This document shows, piece after piece, positions 25,994 through 34,918 of a DNA stretch of 64,000 bases. The notes under the pieces are model-generated. The model saw nothing but the letters and a program-made list of their open reading frames with translations, did no database searches and was not told the DNA's origin. The stretch is taken from NCBI GenBank assembly GCA_025041175.1, contig JAKCFJ010000001.1, positions 62,001 to 126,000 on the forward strand. Direction: 5' to 3'. The number at the start of each line of letters is the position of its first letter. Within the stretch, counting starts at the first letter, position 1. This DNA is from Halobacteriales archaeon YIM A00010 (GTDB lineage Archaea > Halobacteriota > Halobacteria > Halobacteriales > Haloarculaceae). Both the position numbers and the translations under genes were made by a program.

Positions 25994-27930
25994 GATTGTG
26001 CCTCCGTGTTCTGCGTTTCGGAGAAGTCGGGCTGTCCGAGCTCCTCGCGTCGTTTGTGGGTGTTTCCGTTCTGTATCCGCTCGACGAACGCTCCCCACGC
26101 GTCCTCGTTCGGGAAGTGAAGCGTGTCGTCGTCCCACAGGTAGCCGGCTCGTTCGAGGATCCGACGGGCTTCGTCCGGATCGTAGGGGTACGTCGGTGTC
26201 TCCGGGGTGTACCACGCCTCTACCAGCTCCGAGACGTAGTTTTCCCCCTCCGGAACCGTGGCCTCGCCGCGGAGAACGTCCTCGACGAACGAGCGGTTAT
26301 CGACGGCCATCGAAAGCGCAATCCGGAACTCCTTGTCCCGGATCAGCGGACACGAGTGCATGAGCTTGACCGCCACGGGCGCAAAGTTCTCCGTAGAGAG
26401 CTTCTCGATGGCGTCGCTGGCTGCCGCGCGGTCGGCTTGCGCGTTCGAGAGCGTCGAACCGACGGCGTCGAGTTTGCCCTGGGTGAGCGCGCCGAGCATC
26501 GCGTCGACGTTGCCGACGTTGATCCAGATGACGCGCTGGATTCCGGGGCCACTGGTCGCGTGCTGGCCGAGCGCGGTGGCGCGCCAGTCGTTGTCGAACA
26601 TCCAATGATCGTCGTTGCGCTCGAGTTCGAAGCGCGTTCCTTGATCCCACTGCACGAATTCGAACGGTCCCGTTCCGATCGGATCGGAGGGATTGTGCTG
26701 TGAGGGGGATTCGACGTCTTCCCACCGGTGTTTCGGGATGATCGCGCTCCGAACCAGCCGCTGGGTTGTGAACGACGCGTCGGGCCACTTCAGGTTGAAC
26801 CGCACCCGATGGGACGAAAGCACGTCGACGCTCTCGATCGGTTCGTAGAACGTCGCTTGGCTCGTCGAGTTCTTCTCGATGTAAAAGTCCGTCGAGAACT
26901 TCACGTCATCCGCCGTGAACGATTCGCCGTCGTGCCAGGTAACTCCCTCCCGGAGCGTTACCTCGACCGTTTTGTCACCGGTGAACTCGGCGTCGATTCC
27001 GAGGCCCGGGATGATGTCGAGATCCGGAGCGGCATCGAACAGGCTGTCGTAGATGAACTTGAGCCGCATCTCCTCGTCTCCCCCCGCAGCCCACGGGAGA
27101 TTGAGCGAGTTCATCGACGTCGTTACCCCCTTCACGTAGGCGGTATCGTCCGTCTTCGGCTGGAGGTTCACCTCGGTCCATTGGAACGCGTCGCCGGTGT
27201 GTCCGTTGCCCGGCGTCGGGACGTAGCCGTTCCACTTCCCGGTGTTCGCCGCAGTGATCACGTTCGGAAAGAGGGAGATGATGTCGCCAACGTCCCCAGC
27301 GAAGAGCTGCTGGACGCGATGGACCAGTTCCTTGCGCTGCTCCGGCTCACCGGTGATCTGTCGCTGTCTGTCCAACAGCTCGTTGATGGCCGGGTGCCAG
27401 TAGTTGGTGTAGTTCGAGGGGTTGTCCTTGTGGAGGCGCATCAAAAACGGGTTCGGATCGATTCCTCGCTGTGGATCCGGTCCCTGCGAACTCATCGAGA
27501 TCAGGTTTTCGAGTCCGGCAGTGTCCCAGCTCTGGGCGTAGAGCTGGTTCAACGGCCGGTCGATCAGCTTCGAGGGGGCACCGAGGCTGTCGAGTGCCCG
27601 CTCGAACACTAGCGCGTGCTCGCGCATCCACGGGTCGTCCTCGCTCGAGTACTCGACCGTCACCGGGTCCAACGGGGTCCCCGCGCGAGCCGTGTACTCC
27701 AGTGGCGGTGTGTCGGCGTCGATCGTCGGCCACTCGTGCCAGTACTTCGTTGGAACTGTCTCGGGAACGCCCTCCGGTGCGTGTGGCTGCACGTCGCTCG
27801 TGGCGCGGTTACAGCCAGCCAACGCGCTCGCTCCTGCGGTCCCCGCCAGAAGCGAAACGCGAAGGTACTGTCGACGGGAAAGGCATCCCGTCGGTCCGGA
27901 TGCGTCCCCCAACGTGTCCTTACTTGTCAT
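25990..27930 (-). CDS. Peptide ABC transporter substrate-binding lipoprotein
   Basis: A 646-residue SBP_bac_5-type binding protein, anchored outside the cell. The N-terminus is a Tat-type lipoprotein signal: SRRQYLRVSLLAG followed by a lipobox ending LAGC (C40). The family regions VEVTLREGVTWHDGESFTAD and DDVKFSTDFYIEK are present, as is IGTGPFEFVQW. It also contains a long N-terminal region (about 45-230) unlike the shorter protein of the second system at 57.4 kb. First gene of the operon. Confidence 0.92.
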   Translation of the reverse strand: MTSKDTLGDASGPTGCLSRRQYLRVSLLAGTAGASALAGCNRATSDVQPHAPEGVPETVPTKYWHEWPTIDADTPPLEYTARAGTPLDPVTVEYSSEDDPWMREHALVFERALDSLGAPSKLIDRPLNQLYAQSWDTAGLENLISMSSQGPDPQRGIDPNPFLMRLHKDNPSNYTNYWHPAINELLDRQRQITGEPEQRKELVHRVQQLFAGDVGDIISLFPNVITAANTGKWNGYVPTPGNGHTGDAFQWTEVNLQPKTDDTAYVKGVTTSMNSLNLPWAAGGDEEMRLKFIYDSLFDAAPDLDIIPGLGIDAEFTGDKTVEVTLREGVTWHDGESFTADDVKFSTDFYIEKNSTSQATFYEPIESVDVLSSHRVRFNLKWPDASFTTQRLVRSAIIPKHRWEDVESPSQHNPSDPIGTGPFEFVQWDQGTRFELERNDDHWMFDNDWRATALGQHATSGPGIQRVIWINVGNVDAMLGALTQGKLDAVGSTLSNAQADRAAASDAIEKLSTENFAPVAVKLMHSCPLIRDKEFRIALSMAVDNRSFVEDVLRGEATVPEGENYVSELVEAWYTPETPTYPYDPDEARRILERAGYLWDDDTLHFPNEDAWGAFVERIQNGNTHKRREELGQPDFSETQNTEAQS

Positions 27931-28025
27931 GGGACATGCCCTCTATTGGGGATGACACAAAGCATGTTATCCCGAAGGACGGTGATGATCATCGTCTTTT
28001 ATAAGTGATCGCTGGCAGACGTCAC

Positions 28026-28691
28026 TCACTCCGATTGGTACGCGTTGGTGCCAAAGAGGAGTTCTAGGAGGCAGTTCTCAGCAGTCCGGAGCCGCTCGCT
28101 GAAATTCGACTGGCTGATGTTCAACCGGTCGGCGACCTCCGCCCCATCCGATTGGCGTGGCACTTCGAAGTAGCCCGTACTGTACGCCGTTTCGAGGATC
28201 TCGATCTGCTCTCGGGTTAGTTTCGTCACCAACGTTTCTGAGAGACGACCGCTGTCGAGTGGTTCACCGACGTTTTCGATCTCTGTGACCTGCTTGAGTT
28301 TGAACCGACCCAGTTTGTGCTCAATGTCGTCCGCCACTGCTCGAAACTGCTCCCAATCGCGGACGGTCGCAACGACCTGAAACTGCTCCCCGCGGTAGGT
28401 AATCCTGTTCGGGATCGCTTCCTGACGGAGTATCAACCCGAGGATGAATGGGTACGATTCGTTGGCGGTGATCGTAACGCGCTCTACGACCACCGTCGTC
28501 GGTCCCGTTGGAACGGTTCTGTGGGTGAACAACCCCACTCCAGACAGTCGATCGACGATGGCTGGGATGTCGAACCGCGACTCTGCGCTGATCGTCAGCG
28601 ATTCGATCCACGTGCCGTCTTCCACGTAGAACGCGTTGTCGAGTTCGATGCTGCGAACGCCGTCGATGGCTCCGCCGATCCCTTCGATCAC
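28026..28691 (-). CDS. Bat-type helix-turn-helix regulator (HTH_10)
   Basis: A 221-residue transcription factor of the bacterio-opsin-activator type. A beta-rich sensor-like N-terminal region (residues 1-150) is followed by the C-terminal HTH_10 domain LTREQIEILETAYSTGYFEVPR...LNISQSNFSERLRTAE. Members are usually 200-240 residues and lack enzymatic domains. It lies 95 bp upstream of the peptide ABC operon, in the same direction, which makes that operon a candidate target, but co-transcription cannot be shown. Confidence 0.88.
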   Translation of the reverse strand: MIEGIGGAIDGVRSIELDNAFYVEDGTWIESLTISAESRFDIPAIVDRLSGVGLFTHRTVPTGPTTVVVERVTITANESYPFILGLILRQEAIPNRITYRGEQFQVVATVRDWEQFRAVADDIEHKLGRFKLKQVTEIENVGEPLDSGRLSETLVTKLTREQIEILETAYSTGYFEVPRQSDGAEVADRLNISQSNFSERLRTAENCLLELLFGTNAYQSE

Positions 28692-28811
28692 CCCTGTGGA
28701 CTGTGTCCGAAATTCGATCCGTAGAATCGTCGCTCACCCGTCGAACCGCTTTTGAGACGCGTGCGTATGAACCGGGCGATTCGCGGCGAGTGAAAAGACG
28801 ATACTATCAGA

Positions 28812-29723
28812 TCACCGCCCAGTGAGCCGATCGAACGGTTGTGCGGCGTCGGCCGGTGGCCGACCGAACTGCTCCGGATGAATCACGCCCGCAAGCTGTT
28901 CGAGCGAATCGACGATGCGGGTGCCGGGGCGGTTCATGTACTCGTGGCCATCGATCGCGTACACGCGGCCGTCAGCGACGGCGGCCAGTTCCGCCCATCC
29001 CTCGCGATCGGTGAGATCCCCTCGGTTCTGCGCCGTTTGTTCGAGATCGAACCCACACGGCGCGACGACGAGCACCGCCGGATCGACGGCCCGGATCTCG
29101 CTCCACTCCCGCGGGACCGACGCCTCGGCGTCGAAGGGTGACCGACCGCCGGCGATCGACACCATCTCGGGCACCCAGTGGCCGGCGGTCATGACGGGAT
29201 CCATCCAGTCCAACACCACGACGCGGGGCCGCTCGTCGATCTCCGCGACTGCCTCACGAACTGCATCGATCCTGGCGTCGAACGCCTCGACCATCTCCAT
29301 GGCGCGATCGGAGCATCCAACCGCCGCGCCGATGCGTTCGATGTCCGAACGGATATCCCCGAGGCTGTGTGGATCTGTGGTGAGGATCTCACAGTCTAGA
29401 TCCAACTCGGCAACGGCGTCCTCGACGAGCACTCGATCGACGGCACACACGTCACACAGCCCCTGTGTGACGATGAGGTCCGGATCGGCCGACGCGAGGA
29501 TGTCGAGATCGATCTCGTAAACCCCACCGCCGTCGCGTTCGGCCCGAAGCACCTGCCGGTCGATTTCGGCGCTGCTCGCCGTCGCATCGATCCGGGCGTG
29601 GTTGACAGCTGGTTTCGACCGCGCTGCCGGCGGGTAATCGCACTCGTGGGACACCGCGACCGGCGAAATACCGAGCGCATAGACGATCTCCGTCGCGGAG
29701 GGCAACAGCGTCACGACGCGCAT
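28812..29723 (-). CDS. BtuF-like cobalamin/metal-chelate-binding protein
   Basis: A 303-residue periplasmic-binding-type (helical backbone metal receptor) protein. It begins directly with the mature fold, MRVVTLLPSATEIVYALGI, followed by PVAVSHECDYPP, which is characteristic of BtuF-like proteins. It has no signal peptide or lipobox, so it probably acts inside the cell or is not a classical uptake receptor. No BtuC or BtuD gene is adjacent. The frame also contains GLCDVCAVDRVLVEDAV with the conserved cysteine pair of this subfamily. Confidence 0.87.
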   Translation of the reverse strand: MRVVTLLPSATEIVYALGISPVAVSHECDYPPAARSKPAVNHARIDATASSAEIDRQVLRAERDGGGVYEIDLDILASADPDLIVTQGLCDVCAVDRVLVEDAVAELDLDCEILTTDPHSLGDIRSDIERIGAAVGCSDRAMEMVEAFDARIDAVREAVAEIDERPRVVVLDWMDPVMTAGHWVPEMVSIAGGRSPFDAEASVPREWSEIRAVDPAVLVVAPCGFDLEQTAQNRGDLTDREGWAELAAVADGRVYAIDGHEYMNRPGTRIVDSLEQLAGVIHPEQFGRPPADAAQPFDRLTGR

Positions 29724-29876
29724 GAGTGTTCTTGTGAGTAGAGAGAGTAAACATCTGCCCTGCGTTGTTCGGTGGAATACGGTGAAGCGCTAGCGCTTTC
29801 ATCGCGCTATTCGTCTTCTCCAACTCCTCGAACGCATCGACAGCGAAGGAGTTTCACCTCTGTAATACTATGGTAC

Positions 29877-29884
29877 TATATAAA
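29877..29884 (+). promoter_or_regulatory. TATA box upstream of the ribbon-helix-helix gene
   Basis: TATATAAA lies about 20 bp before the presumed GTG start at 29901, within an A+T-rich stretch. The short distance implies a leaderless or nearly leaderless mRNA. Confidence 0.5.
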
Positions 29885-29900
29885 GTACGCACACGTCAGT

Positions 29901-30254
29901 GTGAAATTCCCGCGCGAACTCAACGACGAGATCGAGCGATTCATCGAGGAGACTGGCGTCTACACGAATAAGAGCGAGTTCATCAAGGATGCGGCTCGCT
30001 CGCGGCTCCTCGAAGTGAACAACGAGGCGGGGATCGCAGCGCTTCGATTGGAGCAGATGCTCGCGCGTGCGGAGTCGACCCCGATCAGCGATGAAGAGCT
30101 TCACTCTCGCCTCGACGAGCTGGGTCGGAAGGTCAGTTCTAGCGCGGCTGCAACGGCTGCCGAGCAAGGGCGCAAAGAGACTGCTGCAGTCGTGTTCGGC
30201 TCGGACACCAACGAACAGGACGAGGAGACGACCAACTCCGATGAGCAGGAGTAG
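29901..30254 (+). CDS. Ribbon-helix-helix (CopG-type) antitoxin
   Basis: A 117-residue protein with an N-terminal ribbon-helix-helix domain (VKFPRELNDEIERFIEETGVYTNKSEFIKDAAR) and a long acidic C-terminal tail that would wrap a partner. The GTG start at 29901 gives the canonical family N-terminus. The in-frame ATG at 29772 would add an implausible basic extension. It is followed 15 bp later by a truncated PIN toxin, so this is the antitoxin of a broken pair. Confidence 0.8.
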   Translation: MKFPRELNDEIERFIEETGVYTNKSEFIKDAARSRLLEVNNEAGIAALRLEQMLARAESTPISDEELHSRLDELGRKVSSSAAATAAEQGRKETAAVVFGSDTNEQDEETTNSDEQE

Positions 30255-30269
30255 CTTCGAGGCCTATCG

Positions 30270-30473
30270 ATGCGTATTCTAGATAGCAACCACTGGGTGT
30301 TTGGGATGCTGCAGACGAACGATCGCGCGATGACGCTGCTCGATGAGATCGATCGGGGTGAAACGACGAGTGCTATCAACGCCTCCATCGTTCAGGAAGT
30401 GCTCGCCGCGTTCGCTGGGTGTGTCCCAGCGGACCACAATCTTCCAAAACTCACCATCGAGCATATTTTATAA
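30270..30473 (+). pseudogene. Truncated PIN-domain toxin (VapC type)
   Basis: Sixty-seven codons corresponding to the N-terminal part of a PIN-domain nuclease: MRILDSNHWVFGML with the first acidic residue D5, and the conserved E43 in IVQEVLAAF. PIN toxins are normally about 130-150 residues and need three or four acidic residues. The second half, with the remaining Asp residues, is missing, and residues after about 50 no longer resemble the family. It should be inactive as a nuclease. A full antitoxin gene precedes it. Confidence 0.75.
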
Positions 30474-30504
30474 ACATCTTGATGACGTACTCACAACGAA
30501 ACAA

Positions 30505-30855
30505 ATGACACGCCCGACAGTAACGGCGCTCACCGAGGCGTACACGCTGGTCCTCGTTGCCCTCGACCGACGAACACCGAACCGCGGGCGTGTGCTCCTC
30601 GTTCTGGTGCTCACGGCGGCGTACGTGCTGTCTCCGATCGATCTGCTGTCGGATCTGGTGCCGATCGTGGGGTGGACGGACGACGTTCTGATCGGACTGG
30701 TCGGCCGCCGCGCCGTCTACCGCCTCGTCCCGCGGGAGCTCGTCGAGGACCACCGCGAAGCCGCCAAATCCCACCTGCTCGTCGCTGTCGGACTCACGCT
30801 CGCCGTCGTGGCGGTGCTCGTGGTCGTCGTGCTCCGGGCGGTCGGCTGGATCTGA
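30505..30855 (+). CDS. YkvA-like DUF1232 membrane protein
   Basis: A 116-residue protein with the DUF1232 motif LTAAYVLSPIDLLSDLVPIVGWTDDVLIG (residues about 36-64) and a C-terminal hydrophobic helix (LLVAVGLTLAVVAVLVVVVLRAV). The family is membrane-bound and has no established function. It starts 31 bp after the PIN remnant and ends 45 bp before the next gene. Confidence 0.85.
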   Translation: MTRPTVTALTEAYTLVLVALDRRTPNRGRVLLVLVLTAAYVLSPIDLLSDLVPIVGWTDDVLIGLVGRRAVYRLVPRELVEDHREAAKSHLLVAVGLTLAVVAVLVVVVLRAVGWI

Positions 30856-30900
30856 GGCCCAGTCGACAGACACTCGGGGGGCGACGACGTACCCGGAACG

Positions 30901-31485
30901 ATGTCAGATGGGACCTACCGCGTGCTCCACAGCCCACGCGCCTCCGATGAGTATCTGCTGCTCGATACGGCGACCGTCAATCCGGTGTACGTCAACAACG
31001 CGGGGTATTCGGGGGAACTGGCCCGCACGGTCGAGGCGATCGAACAGGGCAATGCGGTGGCGGCGACGATCGACTGGTCCGGCGATCGTCCCCGGTTCTC
31101 GTCGGTGGAGATCGAGACCGAAACGACCGTTTCGTTCGCCCCCGACGCGACGAACATCTTCGAGGCGGCACGAGAGTGCTGGCACGAGACCGCTGCTAGT
31201 GGCGATCCGATGAGTTCACGGCTCACACGCGACACCGACGGCGCTGTCAACGGGGTGGTGTACGCCTTCGCGGAACAAGCCGGCGAGCAAGAGCTGTTCT
31301 GTGAGTTCCGCGATGGTATCAAGCCCCTCGATCCGCTGCTCGAACCCATCACCGCGAGCGAGCCACCGTACGCCGTGTTCTGCTTTGCTCCCCGCGAGCT
31401 GCCCTGTGTCATCATCTGTATCGCTCTCGAACCGGACGGACTGCTCGCACGAACCGTGAGAGATACTTACACGTTTGATTCATGA
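30901..31485 (+). CDS. Conserved haloarchaeal protein (DUF6663-like)
   Basis: A 194-residue cytoplasmic acidic protein. The N-terminal half is beta-rich (YRVLHSPRASDEYLLLD, then TVNPVYVNNAGYSGELARTVEAI); the second half contains EAARECWHETAASGDPM and ends PRELPCVIICIALEPDG. It resembles a haloarchaeal family I associate with DUF6663, for which no activity is known to me. It precedes sepF by 67 bp in the same direction; this neighbourhood may reflect a link with cell division, though that is only a suggestion. Confidence 0.72.
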   Translation: MSDGTYRVLHSPRASDEYLLLDTATVNPVYVNNAGYSGELARTVEAIEQGNAVAATIDWSGDRPRFSSVEIETETTVSFAPDATNIFEAARECWHETAASGDPMSSRLTRDTDGAVNGVVYAFAEQAGEQELFCEFRDGIKPLDPLLEPITASEPPYAVFCFAPRELPCVIICIALEPDGLLARTVRDTYTFDS

Positions 31486-31552
31486 GATCGTACCCCTCCG
31501 TCAACCGTCATCCAGCGTAAGAACTATACGCTCACCGATCACTCCACGTTCT

Positions 31553-31921
31553 ATGGGGTTCATGGATAGACTGTTGAGCGAAGGAGGAGGCCACGGCCAC
31601 CAGCACACGACGGACGATTACGTCGAGCTGAACTTCGACGAGTTCGAAACCGACGTGCCGGACGCGCAGACGAACATTCACGTCGCCAAACTCAGTAGCA
31701 AACAGGACGTGATCGTCATCAAAGACGCCATCTACGACGGCGATATCGTCATCGCTGACATCACGCGTCACTCCACGAAGGATCGAACGATGGAACACAT
31801 CACTGACGAACTCAAACAGGTCGCAAACGAAGTCGGCGGCGATATCGTCCAAAAAGACGACGACCAACTCATCATCACACCGAGCGGCGTCGGTGTCAGC
31901 CGCAAGAAGTTAAGTCACTGA
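31553..31921 (+). CDS. sepF: Archaeal cell-division protein SepF
   Basis: A 122-residue SepF homologue. In haloarchaea SepF anchors the FtsZ2 ring to the membrane and is essential for division. The N-terminal MGFMDRLLSEG is the amphipathic membrane-targeting helix; a flexible His/Gly linker (GGGHGHQHTTDD) follows; the C-terminal SepF domain (residues 38-122) contains VHVAKL-type and IKDAIYDGDIVIADIT segments, the FtsZ-binding fold. Start ATG 31553 is well placed. It stands in a group of small same-strand genes. Confidence 0.93.
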   Translation: MGFMDRLLSEGGGHGHQHTTDDYVELNFDEFETDVPDAQTNIHVAKLSSKQDVIVIKDAIYDGDIVIADITRHSTKDRTMEHITDELKQVANEVGGDIVQKDDDQLIITPSGVGVSRKKLSH

Positions 31922-32029
31922 GCACTGTCACGAAGCCACTCCGATCCTCAACTGCGATCGTACCCAGTCCGTCCGGGTCGGCCCGACGGCGCGAACCGAA
32001 TCGAGTGGTATCACTCCGCTTCCCTGGCC

Positions 32030-32419
32030 TCACGAAAGGTCCGGTTCGTCGCTGTCTTCGACCGAGCGCTTCATCGAGTCGCGCCGGCTCTTGGCGTCTC
32101 GTCCGGTGGCCTCCAACAGGAACTCGTTTTTCGCGGCGACAGCGTCCTGGGCCGCCTCCATGTTCCCCTCTTCGAGGAGTTCCTCCGTGGGACGCTCCTC
32201 GAACTCCACCGCGAGCTTGTCTTTTTTACTGCTGAATTCGAGACTCCCCACAACGATGTGCTCGAACACTGGATTCGATGGCTCCTCGATCACGTACAGC
32301 TCGCTGTCCCTGTACGTCTTGGACCCGTTGATGGAACCAAAATACTCCTCTACTGTTGCCTTCATATCCGGAATGCGATCCTCGAGATGCTCTCCCCGGC
32401 GCATCTTGTACTCGCGCAT
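32030..32419 (-). CDS. DUF5611-family haloarchaeal protein
   Basis: A 129-residue protein, MREYKMRRGEHLEDRIPDM at the N-terminus, then a beta-alpha core (SELYVIEEPSNPVFEHIVVGSLEF) and a charged C-terminal helix. It is a conserved archaeal family (DUF5611 as I recognise it) of unknown function. The acidic tail DSDEPDLS fits this proteome. It is in line with the next gene upstream on the same strand, 37 bp apart. Confidence 0.75.
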   Translation of the reverse strand: MREYKMRRGEHLEDRIPDMKATVEEYFGSINGSKTYRDSELYVIEEPSNPVFEHIVVGSLEFSSKKDKLAVEFEERPTEELLEEGNMEAAQDAVAAKNEFLLEATGRDAKSRRDSMKRSVEDSDEPDLS

Positions 32420-32456
32420 GGATTGACGTTAACGAGAACGGGTTTAGGCGTTCCGT

Positions 32457-33272
32457 TCACTCCGTGGATTGGTGACCACGCGACACACCGTCACTGGGAC
32501 GCTCGCGGTCCGTTTCGGAGAGATACGCGTCGTGGCACCGGGGACAGATATCCCCGGATCGAAACGGCGAATCCGCCGCAATAACCGAAAATTCACACGT
32601 TGGACAGGTGAGCATTTCGTCCGGAACGTTCGATCGATCCTGGGGCCTATCGGTCGCGAGTGGCTCGTTCCACGTCACCTCGCTGGCTGTCTCGGCGGCC
32701 GCCTCGTCCGGCTCGCTGGTGGCTGTCGACGCGAGGATCTCCCCATCGTCCGTCGCAGCAGTGATGGGTTCCGAAGCGTCTTCTTCTTCCCGTTTGGCGT
32801 CGTTTTCTCCCGTCGCGGGGTGCCACAAGTTCTTGAACGCGGGGTTCGATCTTGCTGCCCACTCGGATTCCTGCTGGTAGTGGTGGGAGTTCGCCTCCGA
32901 CGGGACCATGCTGTCGTCCTCCTTGTACTGTCCCTCCGGTGTCGATTCGGTGGCCTCGCTATCGACGACATCGACGCCGGCAAAGCCCGACGCCTCCGAA
33001 TCCGTTCTATCGGTCGCCGGGGAGACGTCACCCCCTTCCTCGACGGAATCATCGGTGTCTCCGGAGACCGCGTCGTCGTGGGGCTCGTCACCACCACTAC
33101 CTGTCTCTTTCGTTATCTCTTTCCGTTCTGCGAGCACTCGTTGTTCCCCACAGATCGAGCAAACCATCACCTTCCGTTTGACGTCAATCACCTCGTCTCC
33201 GCGCTCCTCACGCTCGTTAACGAGTCCGGGCTCCTCGAACCGGTGACCAAGAACCGAACACTTGAACCCCAT
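32457..33272 (-). CDS. Two-zinc-ribbon acidic protein (DUF7093-like)
   Basis: A 271-residue protein with an N-terminal zinc site (C5, H10, then VCSICGEQ with C38 and C41) and a C-terminal ribbon (LTCPTCEFSVIAADSPFRSGDICPRCHDAYLSE). The roughly 150 residues between them are acidic and low complexity, so a disordered linker between two nucleic-acid or protein-binding modules is likely. It resembles a haloarchaeal family I associate with DUF7093; function unknown. Confidence 0.75.
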   Translation of the reverse strand: MGFKCSVLGHRFEEPGLVNEREERGDEVIDVKRKVMVCSICGEQRVLAERKEITKETGSGGDEPHDDAVSGDTDDSVEEGGDVSPATDRTDSEASGFAGVDVVDSEATESTPEGQYKEDDSMVPSEANSHHYQQESEWAARSNPAFKNLWHPATGENDAKREEEDASEPITAATDDGEILASTATSEPDEAAAETASEVTWNEPLATDRPQDRSNVPDEMLTCPTCEFSVIAADSPFRSGDICPRCHDAYLSETDRERPSDGVSRGHQSTE

Positions 33273-33353
33273 TGACGGTTTTTGTCACGCTTTATCCATA
33301 AATGCTCCCCTCCAAGGGGACACATTAATAGCAACCCGGTAATACGTGTACGC

Positions 33354-33674
33354 ATGCGAGCGAAGCGGGAGTTTCGTACCCGCAACGAAACCGAAGTCGC
33401 GGTTCTCGACGCCCTGGTCGAGCGATCGGACGACGGAATGTCCGTTCTCGAGCTTCGTTCCCGGGTCGATGTCGAGATCGACGTTCTCGAAGCGGCGCTT
33501 TCGTCGCTCAAAGACGACGGACTCATCGTCGCTGAACGTACCGACAACCAGCTCGTGATCACGCCCGTCGATCGCGTGATCCCCGACGAAGGGGAAAACG
33601 AGCAGGCCACATCGTTACTCGATCACCTTCGAGACCGCCTGCCCGACAGCCTCCGTGACTGGCTGTTTCTGTGA
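33354..33674 (+). CDS. DUF6432-like helix-turn-helix protein
   Basis: A 106-residue winged-helix protein: MRAKREFRTRNETEVAVLDALVER, then ELRSRVDVEIDVLEAALSSLKDDGLIVAE, the standard wHTH order, and a basic-acidic C-terminal helix (DHLRDRLPDSLRDWLFL). It resembles a haloarchaeal family annotated DUF6432. The 82-bp gap before it contains ACATTAATAGCAAC, a possible TATA element about 30 bp ahead of the ATG. Confidence 0.77.
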   Translation: MRAKREFRTRNETEVAVLDALVERSDDGMSVLELRSRVDVEIDVLEAALSSLKDDGLIVAERTDNQLVITPVDRVIPDEGENEQATSLLDHLRDRLPDSLRDWLFL

Positions 33675-33726
33675 GCTGTATCACCGGACCGGGCGGTTCA
33701 TTTGGCTTCACGATTGATTTCACAGC

Positions 33727-34806
33727 ATGACTGTTCTCGAGTCGGTCCACGCCGATCACGGCGCGACGTTCACCGAGCACAACGGCACCCGCGTTGTCGC
33801 GGAGTACGGTCGACCGGATCGCACTCACCGCGCGGTTCGCAACGTGGTGGGTGTCATCGAACGCGGATGCGGGATTCTCGAGATCACCGGCGACGATCGA
33901 GTGAGCTACGTCGATAACATCGTCTCGAACAGGGTGCCACGCGAGGACGGTGTGGGCTGTTACGCGCTGGTGCTCGATCCCCAGGGCGCGATCGAAACGG
34001 ATCTGTACGCGTACAACGCGGGCGAACGACTGTTGTTGTTTCTCCCCCCGGATCGGGTGGAACCGCTCGCCGAGGAGTGGCGATCGAAGGTGTTCATCGA
34101 CGACGTCGAGATCCGCGTTGCCGACGATCTCGTCGTGTTCGGTGTCCACGGACCGAAAGCGACCGAAAAGGTCGCTTCCGTGCTGACTGGCCCGAGCGTG
34201 CCCGAACGGCCGCTTTCGTTCGTGCGGGGATCGATGGGTGACGTGGGCGTCACCGTCGTCGCTGGCGACGGTCTGGTGGGCGAGGAAGGGTACGAGATCG
34301 TCTGTGGGGCTGCGGACGCCGACCGGGTGTTCGATACGCTCATAACCCACGGGATGAACGCCGCGCCCTTTGGCTACACCACGTGGAACACGCTCACGCT
34401 CGAAGCCGGAACGCCGCTGTTCGACACCGAGCTTGCGGGCGTCATTCCGAACGTCGCCGGGGTGCACGCCGCGCTCGATTTCGAGAAAGGCTGTTACGTC
34501 GGCCAGGAAGTCGTTTCGCGCGTCGAAAACCACGGCCGACCGTCGCGGCGACTCGTCGGTCTCGCGCCCGAGGCGGTCCCCGAATCTGGTGCGTCGATCC
34601 ACGATGGAGACGCCGTCGTCGGAGAAGTGACGCGATCGGCACGGAGCCCACTGAAAGACGAACCGATCGCGCTCGCGTACGTCGACTTCACGGTCGAAGC
34701 GACGGAGCTGACAGTCGATGCACCGACCGATTGCACCGCGTCGGTCGTCGACCTTCCGTTCGTGGAGGGGACCGAGCGATCGGCACGGCTTCCCACCTAC
34801 GAGTGA
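33727..34806 (+). CDS. GcvT/YgfZ-family folate-binding protein
   Basis: A 359-residue protein of the aminomethyltransferase fold. The signature KGCYVGQEVVSRVENHGRP (about residues 257-275) is the YgfZ motif, where the cysteine and surrounding residues mark folate-dependent iron-sulfur assembly factors rather than the glycine-cleavage T protein. Length and the DRVSYVDNIVSNRVPREDG folate region fit this. It is alone, not near glycine-cleavage genes, which also favours YgfZ. Confidence 0.87.
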   Translation: MTVLESVHADHGATFTEHNGTRVVAEYGRPDRTHRAVRNVVGVIERGCGILEITGDDRVSYVDNIVSNRVPREDGVGCYALVLDPQGAIETDLYAYNAGERLLLFLPPDRVEPLAEEWRSKVFIDDVEIRVADDLVVFGVHGPKATEKVASVLTGPSVPERPLSFVRGSMGDVGVTVVAGDGLVGEEGYEIVCGAADADRVFDTLITHGMNAAPFGYTTWNTLTLEAGTPLFDTELAGVIPNVAGVHAALDFEKGCYVGQEVVSRVENHGRPSRRLVGLAPEAVPESGASIHDGDAVVGEVTRSARSPLKDEPIALAYVDFTVEATELTVDAPTDCTASVVDLPFVEGTERSARLPTYE

Positions 34807-34918
34807 ATAGCGGATCGAAGCCCTGCCCGAATCGCTGGCGCCAGCACACCGCGTACTCTTCCGTAGCGCAAGAAACCAAACAATACCGTCCGAAACGAAC
34901 TCAATGCGGCGAATCGAG

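Noticed and set aside
25001-26215. Longer start (26215) for the DppB-type permease
   Set aside because: The upstream part lies over the binding-protein gene and is non-homologous, whereas the start at 25993 makes the usual ATGA overlap.
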